DNA from: Paragordius varius
Taxonomy: Eukaryota > Nematomorpha
Length of the DNA: 64,000 bases
Direction: 5' to 3'
Assembly (NCBI GenBank): GCA_964247055.1
Contig: OZ176056.1
Coordinates: 7,316,001 to 7,380,000, forward strand
Shown here: piece by piece, positions 12,038-24,557 of the stretch
How the letters are laid out: the number at the start of each line of letters is the position of its first letter
How positions within the stretch are numbered: the stretch's first letter is position 1
The notes under the pieces: model-generated
Told to the model about the DNA's origin: nothing
Databases searched by the model: none
Seen by the model: only the letters and a program-made list of their open reading frames with translations
Program-made: the position numbers and the translations under genes

Positions 12038-13205
12038 AAGCGTAAAAATTAACAAAATAATTTTTTTCAAAGATAACTTATGACCAATAATTCATTTGCC
12101 GTAATTTTATTTGTTTACAACCTAGTTTTTAAAATTGAGAGAAAATCATAATCAGGCAATTGAATGAAAATTAAGGATAATATAATTAATTTTATAAAAG
12201 TTGAGATATTATGGTTTATTGTTATTTTAGGAGATATTTTCAATATAATAGCCTAAAAAATAGGTAGGGTTCAGTTCAAAAGATGACGTTTTTATATAAC
12301 ATACTTTATGAAAAAAATTTTAGGAATATATTAATAATTTTCTTTAATTATTTATTAGCTAAACTAACTAATAAAATCTTAACAATTATATTTTATTCAG
12401 TAAAAAAATCAAAATAAAACTAAAAAATATTGTATTTATTTTTTCATTTCTTTGTCATCTGGTTTATGACGAAAAAAAAAATTTGTCTTATTTTTTTTCA
12501 CATGAGCGCGATTATAAAGTATATAAATTAATACAATATAAAATTAACAAGTAGTGGAAAATCAAAAAAAAATCCGTACATATCCCAGTAAAATATTAAT
12601 TTGTATTAAAACAAACTTGTCACAGGGATTTGTAGGGATGGTTAATATTCCACTATTTTTAAATCATATTTTCCATAAATTTTATATACTTTATATTCCC
12701 ACTCATGTAAGATGTCAAAATAAAAAAGTATATATTTTTTATACACATAAAATGAAATAAAAAGAAAAAATAAAAGAACCATATTTTTTAGTTTTATTTT
12801 GTAATTTTTTTTACTGAATAAAATATAAATGTAAGATTTTAATACTAGTAAATAATTCAAAAAATTATTTTAATGTAGTTTCATAATTTTTTTGGCTTTT
12901 TAGTATGTAAATAAAACGCTGTCTTGTAAGCTGAGATTTTATACAAACCCTAACTATCATTTCATATTTGCATATTAATAATATCTAAAATAATAACCAT
13001 AATATTTCAACTTTTATCATTATTTTTTGAATTATCCTTAATTATCCTCAATTTACACACATTTTGCCCGATTTCGATTTTTATATTTCAATAACAAGGT
13101 AGTCAACAAAATTTTTGCGGCAAATATATATTCACTGGTCATAGGCTATCTTATGAAAAAAGAATTATGTTAAAAAAATTAACCCTCTTTTCACACAGTG
13201 TATAT
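12038..13205. repeat. Foldback (full-length palindrome) element, copy 1
   Basis: About 1.17 kb in which the left half is the inverted copy of the right half. Left landmarks: GATAACTTATGACCA, TTTACAACCTAGTTTT, CAAAAGATGACG. Right counterparts, inverted: AACGCTGTCTTG, AAGGTAGTCAAC, TGGTCATAGGCTATC. It is bounded by TA runs, ends in CACACAGTG, and has the same family ends as copy 2 at 29.6 kb. Open frames inside it are not genes. Confidence 0.75.
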
Positions 13206-13701
13206 ATAAAGATATCTATATTGATTCTTTTTATTATAATCTTATATAGTTCTGCACGAGAGTATCATTTTTGATATATACACATACATATATATATATA
13301 TATATATCAAGATTTTGTATTATTGTTAATATTAAAATTAGATTTAAATTTTTTTAATATTATAAATTATTAAAAAACCGCCAGTTTTCAAGAAAAAAAT
13401 GATTCCTATATTAAAATATAAGTTATTTTGGGAACTTAAATTTTATAATGCACCTTAATCTAATTTATTTGAGTGATCTGCATTCAAATAAATTTTTTTT
13501 AATTAATAAACAGAAGAAATAATTTGAACTAAAATTTAATCAATAAAACTATTCAAAAATTAGGCCCATACGATTCCAATTTTTCGTAATTATTTAAACA
13601 AAAAATTTAAACGTTAATATTCTACAAAAGAATATTTTAATATATTTTAGCATTTAACTACACGAAAATATATATATAATCAGTATTTTATTAGCGGACA
13701 G

Positions 13702-13860
13702 ACAGTATGCATTTTAATGGTTGCTTCTTTTACACTATAGCTTGGCAATTTGTTACATAAGAAACAATTTTTTCCTTTCCTTTTTTTGATACATTTCTGT
13801 GTAGCAAATAATTGCCGAACTATAGTGAATGAAATAAGCAACCATCAAAATGCATACTGT
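13702..13860. repeat. 159-bp MITE with about 60-bp inverted repeats
   Basis: The left end ACAGTATGCATTTTAATGG pairs with the right end CCATCAAAATGCATACTGT. The arms continue with GTTGCTTNTTT, ACTATAG and GGCAATT blocks, leaving a short central loop. Typical miniature inverted-repeat transposon; no clear target duplication read. Confidence 0.8.
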
Positions 13861-13954
13861 AATTCAAAAACTACAAATATTTTTTAATTTAATTGTTCAG
13901 ACAAAAGGCTTATTAATGCTAATAAATACAATACGCATTTTGTCCTTATAATTG

Positions 13955-14458
13955 ATACTTGGATACAACACATTCATTTCAGTCCTTCGATTCAAATTGG
14001 GGTAATTAAATACCCCAGGTCTGTTTAAATATAATTCAAAATATCTGGAATGAATTGACCATGCAAAAATTTGCACATTTATAAAATTAATGAACCGAAA
14101 TATATAAAACTAATTTTTAGGTAAAAACATGACATGTGTGCATTAGTTAAATTTAAAAATAAAATAAACCACTTTTTCTGTTTCTATCAATGTTAGATGT
14201 GATTTAAAATAGTTTTCATTTTTGCTTTCAAATCAAAAGGCGATATTTTGCAAAAATGTTGTAAAATAAAAATGGCGTCAAAGAAGTTTGATATGGAACT
14301 TTTTGTTCAAAACCAAATTTTATTTAGATATTTCGGCTTATTATATAATTTTATTAGGATAGAAATTTATGGGACCGTTTCTTTCAGTACTTTTTTATAA
14401 ATTTCAACTTAAATATAGTCTGGGATATCTGGATACCCCAATTTGAATCGAAGTGTTA
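13955..14458. repeat. MITE family with GGGGTA/TACCCC ends, copy A
   Basis: Left end CTTCGATTCAAATTGGGGTA with a nearby TACCCCAGG; right end TACCCCAATTTGAATCGAAG. Each end therefore contains its own small hairpin as well as pairing with the other end. Copies B and C lie at 22.93-23.51 kb and 31.30-31.79 kb. Internal sequence is about 500 bp and non-coding. Confidence 0.75.
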
Positions 14459-14981
14459 ATAAATTAATGCGTTCGTTCGACTATTATATATGTATTTTAT
14501 CGGTTTTTTAACTTTTACTTTTTTATATTGAATTAGGAGACCCTACAATCTTTACCTATGTAATTATTTTTTATTTTAATACATAATATGAAGCGTTATA
14601 TATAATGTATATAATTTCAAGTATAAAATAAAAATTATTGTTAAATCCATGAATGAATTATTATATAATTTTGAGTTTCATTTTCAATATCCCCTACCAT
14701 TGGATATATGGGATTAGTAATATTTTAAATAATGTATATGGGTGTTTTATAAAAATAAAAAAATCAAATTAATAATTAAAATTTTTTAAAAACTAAGATC
14801 CAATAAATGGGAGAATTCCATGGGACTAAAAACTGATTTATATTTATAGTATTAACCATTTAATTTCGGTACTTGTTGATATATTCCTTTCACATTAAAA
14901 TACTTTTAAAAAATGTTAAAGATTTTATGAAACAGTATCTCCTCTTATTGTTAAAAAGATCATAATTGGTTACAACACACA

Positions 14982-16284
14982 ACACTAGACAACAAATTTT
15001 GACTTTTTTAAGTGCCATTCTTGTTAATTTAAAACTTATATAATTAAAGTACAAAAATAGTTTGAAAAAAATTGGTCCAACATTAACGAAGAATCTACAG
15101 AAAATGTTATTGATGATCCATATAATAAAACTGTATAAAAATGCTGTCGATCTTTATATTAAATATAAACTGCCCAAAATCGCTGCTGAAGGTTTGTTAT
15201 CTCTTTTTCACGAGAAATACGTCTTATCGAGCGGTCTTGTTATTCGACATAGAAATATACATTATATAATATCGATTTATTGTATATATTAATTAAAAAT
15301 TCATGTATACAAAAATAGAAGATACAAAACTTTAAGATTATAGAATAAAAATATATTGCCAAGAGCCAAAGAGTATGAAGAATTAAAAATATTAAACATT
15401 GAAAAGGGCTAATGTATGGTGTGTAGTGTGATAGATTGGAAAGCTCTGCAAATATCCCCCAAGCCCTATAATTTGTCAGATATGGCAAAGGTATACAATA
15501 ATGAGGTGATCGTAGAGCCTGGTAGTAAAGACCTGCAGAGAATATAACAGAGTTAACTTCAGCAAAATTCATGGAATTTGACATGCCAAAATAACCAATT
15601 GACAGAATAGAGTTAGACAAATTTGACGATTAAATCGGATAAGACAAATTTGATAAGTTCAGGTGGTCATATTGTACTTCATAAAAGTATGGTATGATAT
15701 CCATCATCGAGGTAATAAAAGTGGCTGCCCAACATCCATCTAAAATTCAAATAATACCGCATCCAATCTTTTTTAAAATGAATAATATTTACTAAATATA
15801 AATAACAAGATTTTTGTAAAAATCAACCCAAGACTTAAACCCTAATAAGACTATAATAATCCAAACTAACAAAATAAATATAGCCTAGCTGAAAGCCTAA
15901 GGTTTAAACGACAAAATACTTATTTTAGATTTTTTAAATATATGTTAACAATTAGCTTAAAAAAACACTAAGTTTTAACGTTTATACCCGTACTTTTTTT
16001 TCTCCCTGATATCTGAATGAAATTTATATTCAAAAGATAAAGTTTAAAACTCTTTATTAGGTTATACCAATTTTATAATATAACTTTTTATTATAAAGTT
16101 ATATTTGATTTTCTAACTATATTCTCTTGTTTTTGATAATTGAAAACCTCTAATAATCTTAAAATTCTGATTGAGGAGATCAAGAAATTTTTCAGTCGGT
16201 TTTAGAACACTAAATCTGTCAAAATTTAAAATTTTGAGTGGTGGTTCTAGGACTAGAATGACAAAAAAATTTGTTGTCTAGTGT
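14982..16284. repeat. TIR element (ACACTAGACAACAAATTT), copy A
   Basis: The left terminus AACACTAGACAACAAATTT and right terminus AAATTTGTTGTCTAGTGT are inverted repeats. The 1.3-kb interior contains open frames at 15062-15292 (+) and 15240-15620 (-), neither of which resembles a transposase I know. Copy B lies at 20.06-21.15 kb. Superfamily not identified. Confidence 0.7.
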
Positions 16285-16594
16285 GATTCAAGAAAAAGTA
16301 GAAAAATGTTTTTTTGAATCAAAAAATTAGATTTATTTTTATAAAATAAGTTTGGTTTTTATTCATTGCTGCTTTTTTCTTATTAATTGATTATATTAAA
16401 AAAATTATAATAAAAACCTTTTGATATAAATGACTGATATAGACCCGTTTAAATTAACATATTTACAGTGCTAAAACAGTTGGTTTTATTAAATCTTATT
16501 GGAACTGACATGATTTCTATCTATAAATAATGTAAAATACTACATTCTTAATTATCTTCATAATATATATTTGTTATTTTTTGAATACGTTTAG

Positions 16595-16698
16595 AAGAAT
16601 ATGGTATAAATTTCTTTATATATACATATACTTATTTTAATTGATCATTTATTTTTTAACATTTATATATTTTATCATAGGAATTATTGAGAGAGGCA
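16595..16698 (+). other. Candidate micro-exon pair (9 nt and 18 nt)
   Basis: Two tiny splice-bounded segments: 16595-16603 (AG before, GTATAA after) and 16681-16698 (polypyrimidine-AG before, GTAAGT after). Both are multiples of three and join in phase 1 to read EYGIIERG. This is the same architecture as the gene at 8.7 kb, but no signal-peptide exon or 3' exon was found near them, so the pair may be chance. Confidence 0.25.
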
Positions 16699-16879
16699 GT
16701 AAGTGCACAGTTTTTTTATATTTAATTTTTCTCATGTAAATTTTTAAGATTTATTAACATATGAAATTATTAGATGTGATTTAATTATATTTATTGCAAA
16801 AAAATTATTCAAATATTGCTATGGCAACGTTCTTATGATATACCTCAAAATATGAGCTCAATAGACAAATAATTCTATA

Positions 16880-17900
16880 ACTTACAAGTATACGGGGTGG
16901 GGTCCTAGTATAACTCTAGACTGATTTTTGGCAAAAACTAACGCATAATTTCCAATGAATTATTTATAGTCCATCGGGTTCATACGTTTTGCCCATGTTA
17001 TTATATGAATGCCATGCCAGAAAAATGACTTTTGTAAACCATTAGGCCATTTTTAAGATTGTCACTCTATGCCCATTTGCCTAATCGATGCAAAGAGAAA
17101 TAGTTAGATAAAATGAGTCAGGAGAGTTTAGAGGATCCCCAAGAACTTTACATTTAAAAGATGTTTATGTGGCTACTGGTTTTGCTATTGAGACGAATCA
17201 TTGTATATGTATAGCCAAACATATGTCATCTCGTCCATTCCGGTTTATAGATTAATCAAAGGTTTCAATCTATGTTGTTTGCGATAGCGGTGTGCATCAA
17301 CGGTTTTCCCGGGAAAATCATAATACACAATCACAGCATGGTTTTCTTACCGAAGCTATTTGGCTTTGGTATTGATAGACCGGTATGGCAAGGTGAGAGC
17401 CACGATTTTTTCCGCCTTGGATTTAGCAAAAAAACCATTTCTTATTACCAGTCTTAATTCGATGAAAAATTGTGTTGAAGCAAGATTTGAATCACTTTGC
17501 GATTTTTGATTTGATGTTTATTCAAGTTGTATGGGGGACCCATTTAGCGAGTTTATTTAATTTCCTCATTTAAAGATGTGTCCTGCTTGTGTTATGTCAT
17601 ATTAATGTTTCCCAAAACTGCCGTTGTTGAGTTATCATACTGTAACTCTTGTACTTTCTCATTTCTTTGTAGTTATTTGGCTACCAAAGTACCACGCTTC
17701 ACGGAGAAAATCACTTCTAAAATTTCTTTAAAATCATTCGTGTTTAAATCCATGGAATATATTTTCGCATTTACCTACAAACCTTGACTCTTACCATTCT
17801 GATGGAATAAGAAAGCGACTTACCACAAAATGGTAAAAATAAGAGGATACTTTTTTATTTTTGAACTTGTGTGTGTTTGGTTTGTCGTTTAATATCGGAA
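16880..17900 (-). pseudogene. mariner-type transposase relic
   Basis: The minus strand reads as a decayed mariner transposase. From about 17600 downwards it gives MRKLNKLAKWVPH, then a TGNKKWFF segment matching the conserved TGDEKW motif, then RKPCC and further C-terminal-like residues near 17020. Many stops and shifts interrupt it, so it is an old dead copy of a Tc1/mariner element. The terminal repeats were not located. The plus-strand open frames 17272-17457 and 17578-17787 are shadows of this relic. Confidence 0.6.
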
Positions 17901-18271
17901 AAATAAAATGGTGTGTCAATCGTCCGCATACATATGCTAGATAAATAGTTGTATATCGTTTATTGGACCTGCCCTGGATCGATTTTTAATAATAATAATA
18001 ATAAAAGAATTTTTAAATTGTTATAGTTATGAACAGAGAGTATATCATTGTATAGGATTATGTTTTTCCATTAATTTTTATGATAAGAAATAATTTTGCT
18101 TAAACTCAGCCAAGTGGCTTGGAATTTATTACAGTTAACTTTTGACACGTTATGCTAAATACCTATTCAATATCAAAAACAATCGTAAAAATAATTATTT
18201 CCAAAACTTATCAAATTGCAATCTAAATAACAATACAATGGACAATAGGACTTGGCAGAAAATATTCTGAA

Positions 18272-18302
<31 letters not shown>

Positions 18303-18475
18303 AAGATAAATTTATTGTAAATTTTAGTTTTGAGGCTTACGAATGATATAAGAGAGTTATTTGCACTTTTATGTTACTTCCTTATTTCGTAGAATCCCAA
18401 ATTTGCATTATGCAAATATTTAGCATAAGCTAATTGCCTCATAGCAAAGAATATCATCTATATAATTCTACTAGC
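17901..18475. other. AT-rich spacer with TA run
   Basis: No gene seen. Holds an AAT-type trinucleotide run near 17990 and a TA run at about 18272-18300. Confidence 0.4.
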
Positions 18476-19105
18476 ATAAATCTCGTGCTGCTACGCAGCC
18501 CGAGGAAGTCCTTCGGACTTCTAGAGGGGGGGGTTTCGAAGTTTGGATTTGAATGGGTCTACTGGTTTTCCGGAAACAGATCACAAAATTACATGAGAAA
18601 TCAGTTTTTAGCGGGTAGCTCCTTACCCAGCAGCTAACGCCTGACTAAAATTGCCTTTTAACAGGGAATACGTGGAGTCTATATTGAATTTTTACGGTCT
18701 CATACCTAGGGCGAAAAATAGATTTAAAAAATTGACTTTGTTTTTTGAAAAAAATGGCATTTTACGGGGGTAGCGGGTAAAAAGAGGACCTAAATCAAAA
18801 AAGTGACTCGACTATGTTCGGCGCAATCGAAAATAAGTAAACAAAAATCATATTTGAAATTGAATGGTCCAACACGTTCTTTAGAAAATTGTCTCAAAGA
18901 CACGATTTTTGTGGATTTATGTTTTCAAAAAAACCCGTTTTTCACACGGGGTGGGTCCGAACTGGGGGCCTATTTCAAAGAAAGGGCGAGGCTATTGTTG
19001 AAAAATTCATTAATGATTATATTTTTTCGAAGTTTGGATTTGAATGGGTCTACCGTTTTTCCTGTACCAGATCACAAAGCCAGCATTTTCCATTTTATAG
19101 ATATT
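18476..19105 (+). repeat. Dispersed copy of the 52.6-56 kb array repeat
   Basis: Begins with two back-to-back GC hairpins (GTGCTGC TAC GCAGC, then GAAGTCC TTC GGACTTC), followed by TTTGGATTTGAATGGGTCTA and ATCACAAA. It ends with a second copy of TTTGGATTTGAATGGGTCTA and CCAGATCACAAAGCCAGC, so the element carries about 60-bp direct repeats at its ends. It matches the units arrayed at 52.6-56.06 kb closely over its whole length. The overlapping plus-strand open frames are shared by several units but resemble no known protein. Confidence 0.8.
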
Positions 19106-19957
19106 TAAAAAAACATAACAATAATTTATAAAATTTTATTTTTTTGAGATAAACTCCGAGGTTAAATTCCTCTACCCCTCTAAAATGCCATATTTATGCC
19201 ACGATTCGTGATAAGAATTTATAATATATGCTAGATATGATAAAAAAAATTTTGGAAAAATGCATACTTAGTAAAAAAAAGTTTATAACAAAATGTTGAT
19301 GGTCTCTATTTTATGTAAGTAAAAACGGTATAAAAACACTTTATCATATTATATTACACTTTTTACATATTTCATGGATGTAAAAAATTCCATCCCCTTA
19401 GATTTTAATCAAATATTTCTCGTCTTCAAATTTAAGCTTAATTACTTAAATGTGAATTGAAAAATGAGGTGGTAAGATATAAATCTAATTATAAAAAAGT
19501 GTTTAAGTTTTAAATTGTTTTTAATTGTTTTTATAATTTAAAATAGTGTAAAATACGGTTTATCGAAATTTCACTAACTTATATATTTTTAACAATATTT
19601 TATTGATAAAATCTAGTAAAAATCATTGCGACTCGGCATTTTTGCGACTATTAAAATGGGCAAAAATTGGTTTTTAAAGCCCACAAAAAAACAAAATAAT
19701 TTTAAATTATCTTCTGCCTTTTCATATAGTATGAAATGTATATTTATAATTTTTCGGTTGGGGCATTTGCTTTACAAAAAAATTTTTTAATTATAATGTG
19801 CGGAAATTTCTCTATTTTCGATATTCAGAAATTACCACAAAACTGGAAAATGACTTTTAAGCCTCAAAACCAAAAACACCATGACTATCGGGGATTGATG
19901 CGTTATAAAATATTTTATCAATATTTTTTTATGTGCACTGTATAATAATTTATTTAC

Positions 19958-21228
19958 TAATGAGTAATGCTAGAAAGTTATAAATTATTGCCAAATACAT
20001 ATAGCAAAGGGCAGTATTATTGGCTTATAGTTGTTTTTTTCACTTTTAATTATTAATGATAACACTAGACATCAAATTTTAACTTTTTTTAACTGCCATT
20101 CTTGTAAATAATTTATTTCATTAAAGTACATAATTAGTATATCTGAAAAGAAAATTGGTCTAGCATTCAATTTTTTTTATATTAAAGTTTATCGATAATT
20201 TTTGGTCCCGATTTAACATTAAACTCGAAATTTCGAAAATTTAAAGTTTTAGATATGAAGCCATGTATTTTATATCATTCGTAAGAGCGCAAAAAACTGC
20301 ATCTTTTAAATGGTAGTAAGTCATTTAAATCAATCGGATGTAAAAGTTTTTTGGTCGAAATTTTCTATCCTTAAATAAGTCAAGAATTTTCACAGACAAA
20401 CTAATTTAAAAATTATATAGATTATTTTAATATAATTATTAGGGTTATATTAGTATTTAATTTAAAAAAATGCTTGAAAAAGCTTTTGGTTTTCTTTTTT
20501 AATAAAAATTATTAATATCATAAATATTTTACCTAGTGGATACTAAAATGCATAGTTATAACTGTAAATTTATTACATAATGGCTATAAAAGATCAAAAA
20601 TACCTTAAACTTTGTTTTTATCTTTAAAATTTCGAAATTATCAGCCTCGTAAAAAAAATAAATTAATATTGATAAGATGGTAATTTTTTAAAAAACAAAA
20701 AACTAAATGGCTGTTTTGAGTGACATAAAAGCAATAAAAATGTTTTAATCAAAAAAATTTTCTTGTGTTATTTTTGGACATTCATCACCATCAAAACAAA
20801 GTTTGAGCTATTTTCATCCATTAGTTTTAAAAGTATAATAATTAAAAAAAATGCTCTCGCTTCGCGCGTTTGTGCTCTTTGTGTCCAATATTAATTGTCG
20901 ATGTAATATTAGTATGCTCTTATAAAGTTTTTATTACTCTTTCGAATGATATATTACAAATGGGCTTTACTTGTATATTTTCAAAGAAAAACATTTTTTG
21001 TAAAATTTTGATAAAGAGGGCGCATAATCAAAAAATCAAATTATACAAAATTCTTCCATCGAGTTATAATTTTTATTTCAGATTTACTGTTAAAGTGATA
21101 CTAAATAAATGCAAAAAACTCGAGCGGCAGAAATTTGTTGTCCAGTGTAATTCTCTATGCTGCATATGCTATTTGGCAACAATTAATAACTTTCTAGCTA
21201 TATATATTTACTCATACTGTAAAAACTT
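19958..21228. repeat. MITE (same family as 8.9 kb) split by another element
   Basis: The left piece (about 19958-20061: ATGAGTAATGCTAGAAAGTTAT, TTGCCAAATA) and right piece (about 21149-21228: ATGCTATTTGGCAAC, ATAACTTTCTAGCTA) are inverted copies of each other and match the MITE at 8901-9092. Between them sits copy B of the ACACTAGACAACAAATTT element, so the MITE is the older insertion. Confidence 0.65.
20062..21148. repeat. TIR element (ACACTAGACAACAAATTT), copy B
   Basis: Left terminus AACACTAGACATCAAATTTT, right terminus AAATTTGTTGTCCAGTGT. About 1.09 kb, shorter than copy A (1.30 kb) and with little shared interior beyond the first 130 bp as far as I can read. The open frame at 20870-21280 runs out of the element and is not convincing as a gene. 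Confidence 0.65.
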
Positions 21229-21899
21229 GTTTTATACATACTTATATTTTATTGTTTTTAAGCATGCATGCGATAGGTAAAATTTTATCTCAAAATTTAT
21301 CAATTAATCACCAAATGTGTTAAAATTTCCTCAATGGTACTAGGAGGGAACCTTTTTTTATAATAAATATATACCGATCATGGGCACTTAAAACTACCTT
21401 TTCACACTTTCAGTTTGGTATAAAAAACATTAATAGTTCTTATTTTCAAATAATAATAATAACATGTTTCTACATATTTTAAAAATTTTAAGTATTATTT
21501 TATCCATTCATATTTACAAAAACTTTAATTACATATGTGTACGAAACACCGAATCAGGGGCTTGAAAAAATCTCTTGTAAATAATATAAAATACATTCAT
21601 TGTCATGCCCTTAATTTAAGCTATTTGTGGTAATATTAAATCGAAAACTCGTAAAATTATTCATATAATATTTTTTGGTTAATTAAAAGTTCAACCCAAT
21701 AATATCATTATTCTATAAACCATAAAATAGCAAAATGGTATTATAAGGATATGATTGATATATAAGTTTAAAAATAACTTATTTATTTATAAACTCAATT
21801 ATTTCTGATCAACCCCACCTAGAAGGGTATCTAAGTAAAAAAAAATTGATGACTTTAATTTATTATCGCTTCCCAATCGATTCTTAATTAAAACTATTA

Positions 21900-22225
21900 T
21901 ATACCATTTACAATTCAAATTAACCTTAATTCAATTTCACCCTAATACACTTCGTAATCACCAAAAATAAAATGTGTTTTCGGGCCGATATAAATCATTC
22001 ATATGAAATATATCATTATGGCATAATTTATTATTTTTTCAGTATTATATTAATTTTAACATAATTTTATTTTTTAAAATATTTAATAAAATAAAAGTAA
22101 TTATTAATCCTTAAAATACACAATTTATTTTAGGGTAAATTTTAATTGTTGGAGGGTAAATTTAAAATTGTTCAAGGGGGTTTTTAAATTGTTCAAGGGA
22201 ATTTGAATGCAAATGGTATATTTAA
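21900..22225. repeat. Inverted-repeat element with ATACCATTT ends, diverged copy
   Basis: Left ATACCATTTACAATTCAAAT and right GCAAATGGTAT are inverted; inside each end are repeated TTCAAATT/AATTGTTCAAGGG motifs. Same family as 48186-48523, here more degraded. Confidence 0.6.
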
Positions 22226-22926
22226 TGTGTGGTGCTTTATAATTTTTTTACTATTTTCAAATATTTCGTTTTAATCCAAACACTTTTAGTCATTTTTTAC
22301 GTGAATCACGTCTAAATTATCTTAATTTTTACTAAAATTATGATTTTATCAATGACAAATAGAAATATGTTAAAATCTATATTAAATACAGACGACATAA
22401 TTATCAACTCATATTCCTCGGAATTAAAAACCATGGTACTTACATAAATATATTCTTCTAATGAACAAAATTTAAGTATTGTGAAAGTTGCGTCAGCTAA
22501 TTTTTTGACAAAAATACTAAAAGAGAGAGAGAGCAAAATAAGCCAATCGTAAAATATATATGGTTTGGTTGCTAATATAATAAAATATATTTTCAGTTAA
22601 TAAACCTTGCATAAAAATCTTTTAATTACAACACATATATTATAATAATTGATTATTCTTACGAACCACTTTCTGAAAACAACATTTTTTTAAAACTATC
22701 TTTAAATTTAAAGTTGTACGATTATTTATAATGTTGCATTTATTACAAATCTATTACTATCACTCATTATTAAATTTGTGAAAATGTATATAATTTAGCA
22801 TATTTTTAAAACAGTTAAAATACCAAAATCGATAAAAAAATTTATATAACTTATTGCTACTCACTTAAACTTCACTTTAATTAAACATATGATATAGTTT
22901 AAATGGTAGCACACAACATCCCATTT

Positions 22927-23508
22927 AACACTTGGATACAACACACTCTTTTTAGTCCTTCGATTCAAATTGGGGTAGTTGGATACCCCAGGCCTGTTTA
23001 AAATCAAATACTTTAAAAAGTATGGAAGGAATCGAAACCATGGCAAAATTTTGCACTTATATAACATCAATAAACCGAAATATATAAAAAACTTTATTCA
23101 AAAATACTTGATATTACTTATTTTAAGCTGAAACCGAAAGGTAAAAATTTCGTCAATGTGACATGTGTGAAATTATAAAATCAAAAAATAATACAAGATA
23201 AACCGCTCTTTCTAATTCTATCAATTTTAGATGTAATTTAAATGATAAATTAGCTTTAATTTTACTATTAAAATAAAGACGATATTTTGCAAAAATTTTG
23301 TAAAATAAAAATGGCGTCGAAGTAGTTTGACACGGAACTTTTTCTTCAAAACAAAATTTTAATAAGATATTTTGGAATATTTATATAATTTTTATTAGGA
23401 TAGAAGCATTAATTCAAATTTGGACCGGTTCCTTCAGTAGTTATTTAAAAATCCAAACTCAAATTTAGTCTGGGGTATTTAGATACCCCAATTTGAATCG
23501 AAGTCTTA
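22927..23508. repeat. MITE family with GGGGTA/TACCCC ends, copy B
   Basis: Left CTTCGATTCAAATTGGGGTA and right TACCCCAATTTGAATCGAAG, as in copy A at 13955-14458, with the same internal blocks (ACATGTGTG; GATATTTTGCAAAAAT; AAAAATGGCGTC). About 580 bp. The minus-strand open frame over its left end is a repeat shadow. Confidence 0.75.
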
Positions 23509-24518
23509 AACTAAACGAGAAAACCAAATTTTAAAAATATTTTTTAGAGAGAGATTTCGTACACCTGTTCTTATAATCAATAATAATTTAACGTTTTATT
23601 TGAAAGGCACCCATTATTTGTATAGCTTTCTTCTCTAAATTAAATTTTAATATATAGTTGTTGGAACCTCAAAAGGTATTTTTTTAATGATTTTTAATAT
23701 ATTTAGCATTATTATCATAATGTGTATAATGACAATTCTATTATTTAATATATAAAATATTTCAGCCTCATTTCAGCCTCCTTAATATTGAATTCGATAT
23801 TTACTTTATAGCATAACTTTAACTTGGTGGTGGGTCATGTTAAACAATCTCTTTGGCCAGAGAATTTTAAATACGCTTCCTTAACCAAATGGCGATTCTT
23901 GCTTCAATATTAGCCACCTAAACTTGTCATATAATTGTTAAATATCAGCTTAATATGTTCATTCCAATTTCATTTTAATCTTATAAAGAAAGATAATATA
24001 ATATATATAGATTAACTTTATTCTTCCTTTTGTAATTACTAGCACTTTACTGGTACTACAATACCTCTCTAAGATTTTATGATATTTGTGAATTATCAAT
24101 TACTCCTGTTATAAAAAATATATCATATATTTTAATGCAATTTATTATATCAAAATAATTTATATAATTTATTCCGATACGCGCACTCAATAGTAAGTAC
24201 AAATGAAAAATATGACTAAAATACCATTTTATAATTTTTTAAGCGTCGCGTCGGCAAGTCTCCTTTGATTCCTTCCATTATATTTATAATTCTGTTTTGC
24301 AGTTTAACCTTATATTCAATTAATTACATATTCATTTGTTTATCGTATGATAAAATAACCAATGGTTATACCCTGCAGACTATGGTTTGTAATCACCGTT
24401 ACTGAGATAATTAACTTTTCTGGCAAAAACCCAAACTGGTTATTTTTTAAGTTAACATTTTTTCACATCCTAAGTTAATCTCTTCTGTGCGACCTAACTA
24501 AACCGCCTTATATTTATA

Positions 24519-24557
<39 letters not shown>

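Noticed and set aside
12554-12860. Open frames at the centre of the 12-13 kb palindrome
   Set aside because: They fall in the inverted-repeat core, are low in complexity, and are not kept in copy 2.
15062-15620. Open frames inside the TIR element at 15 kb as a transposase
   Set aside because: No acidic-triad or zinc-finger pattern is visible, and copy B lacks the same frames.
18803-19131. Overlapping plus-strand open frames of 80-101 codons
   Set aside because: They lie wholly inside a dispersed repeat unit and match no protein; kept only as part of the repeat.
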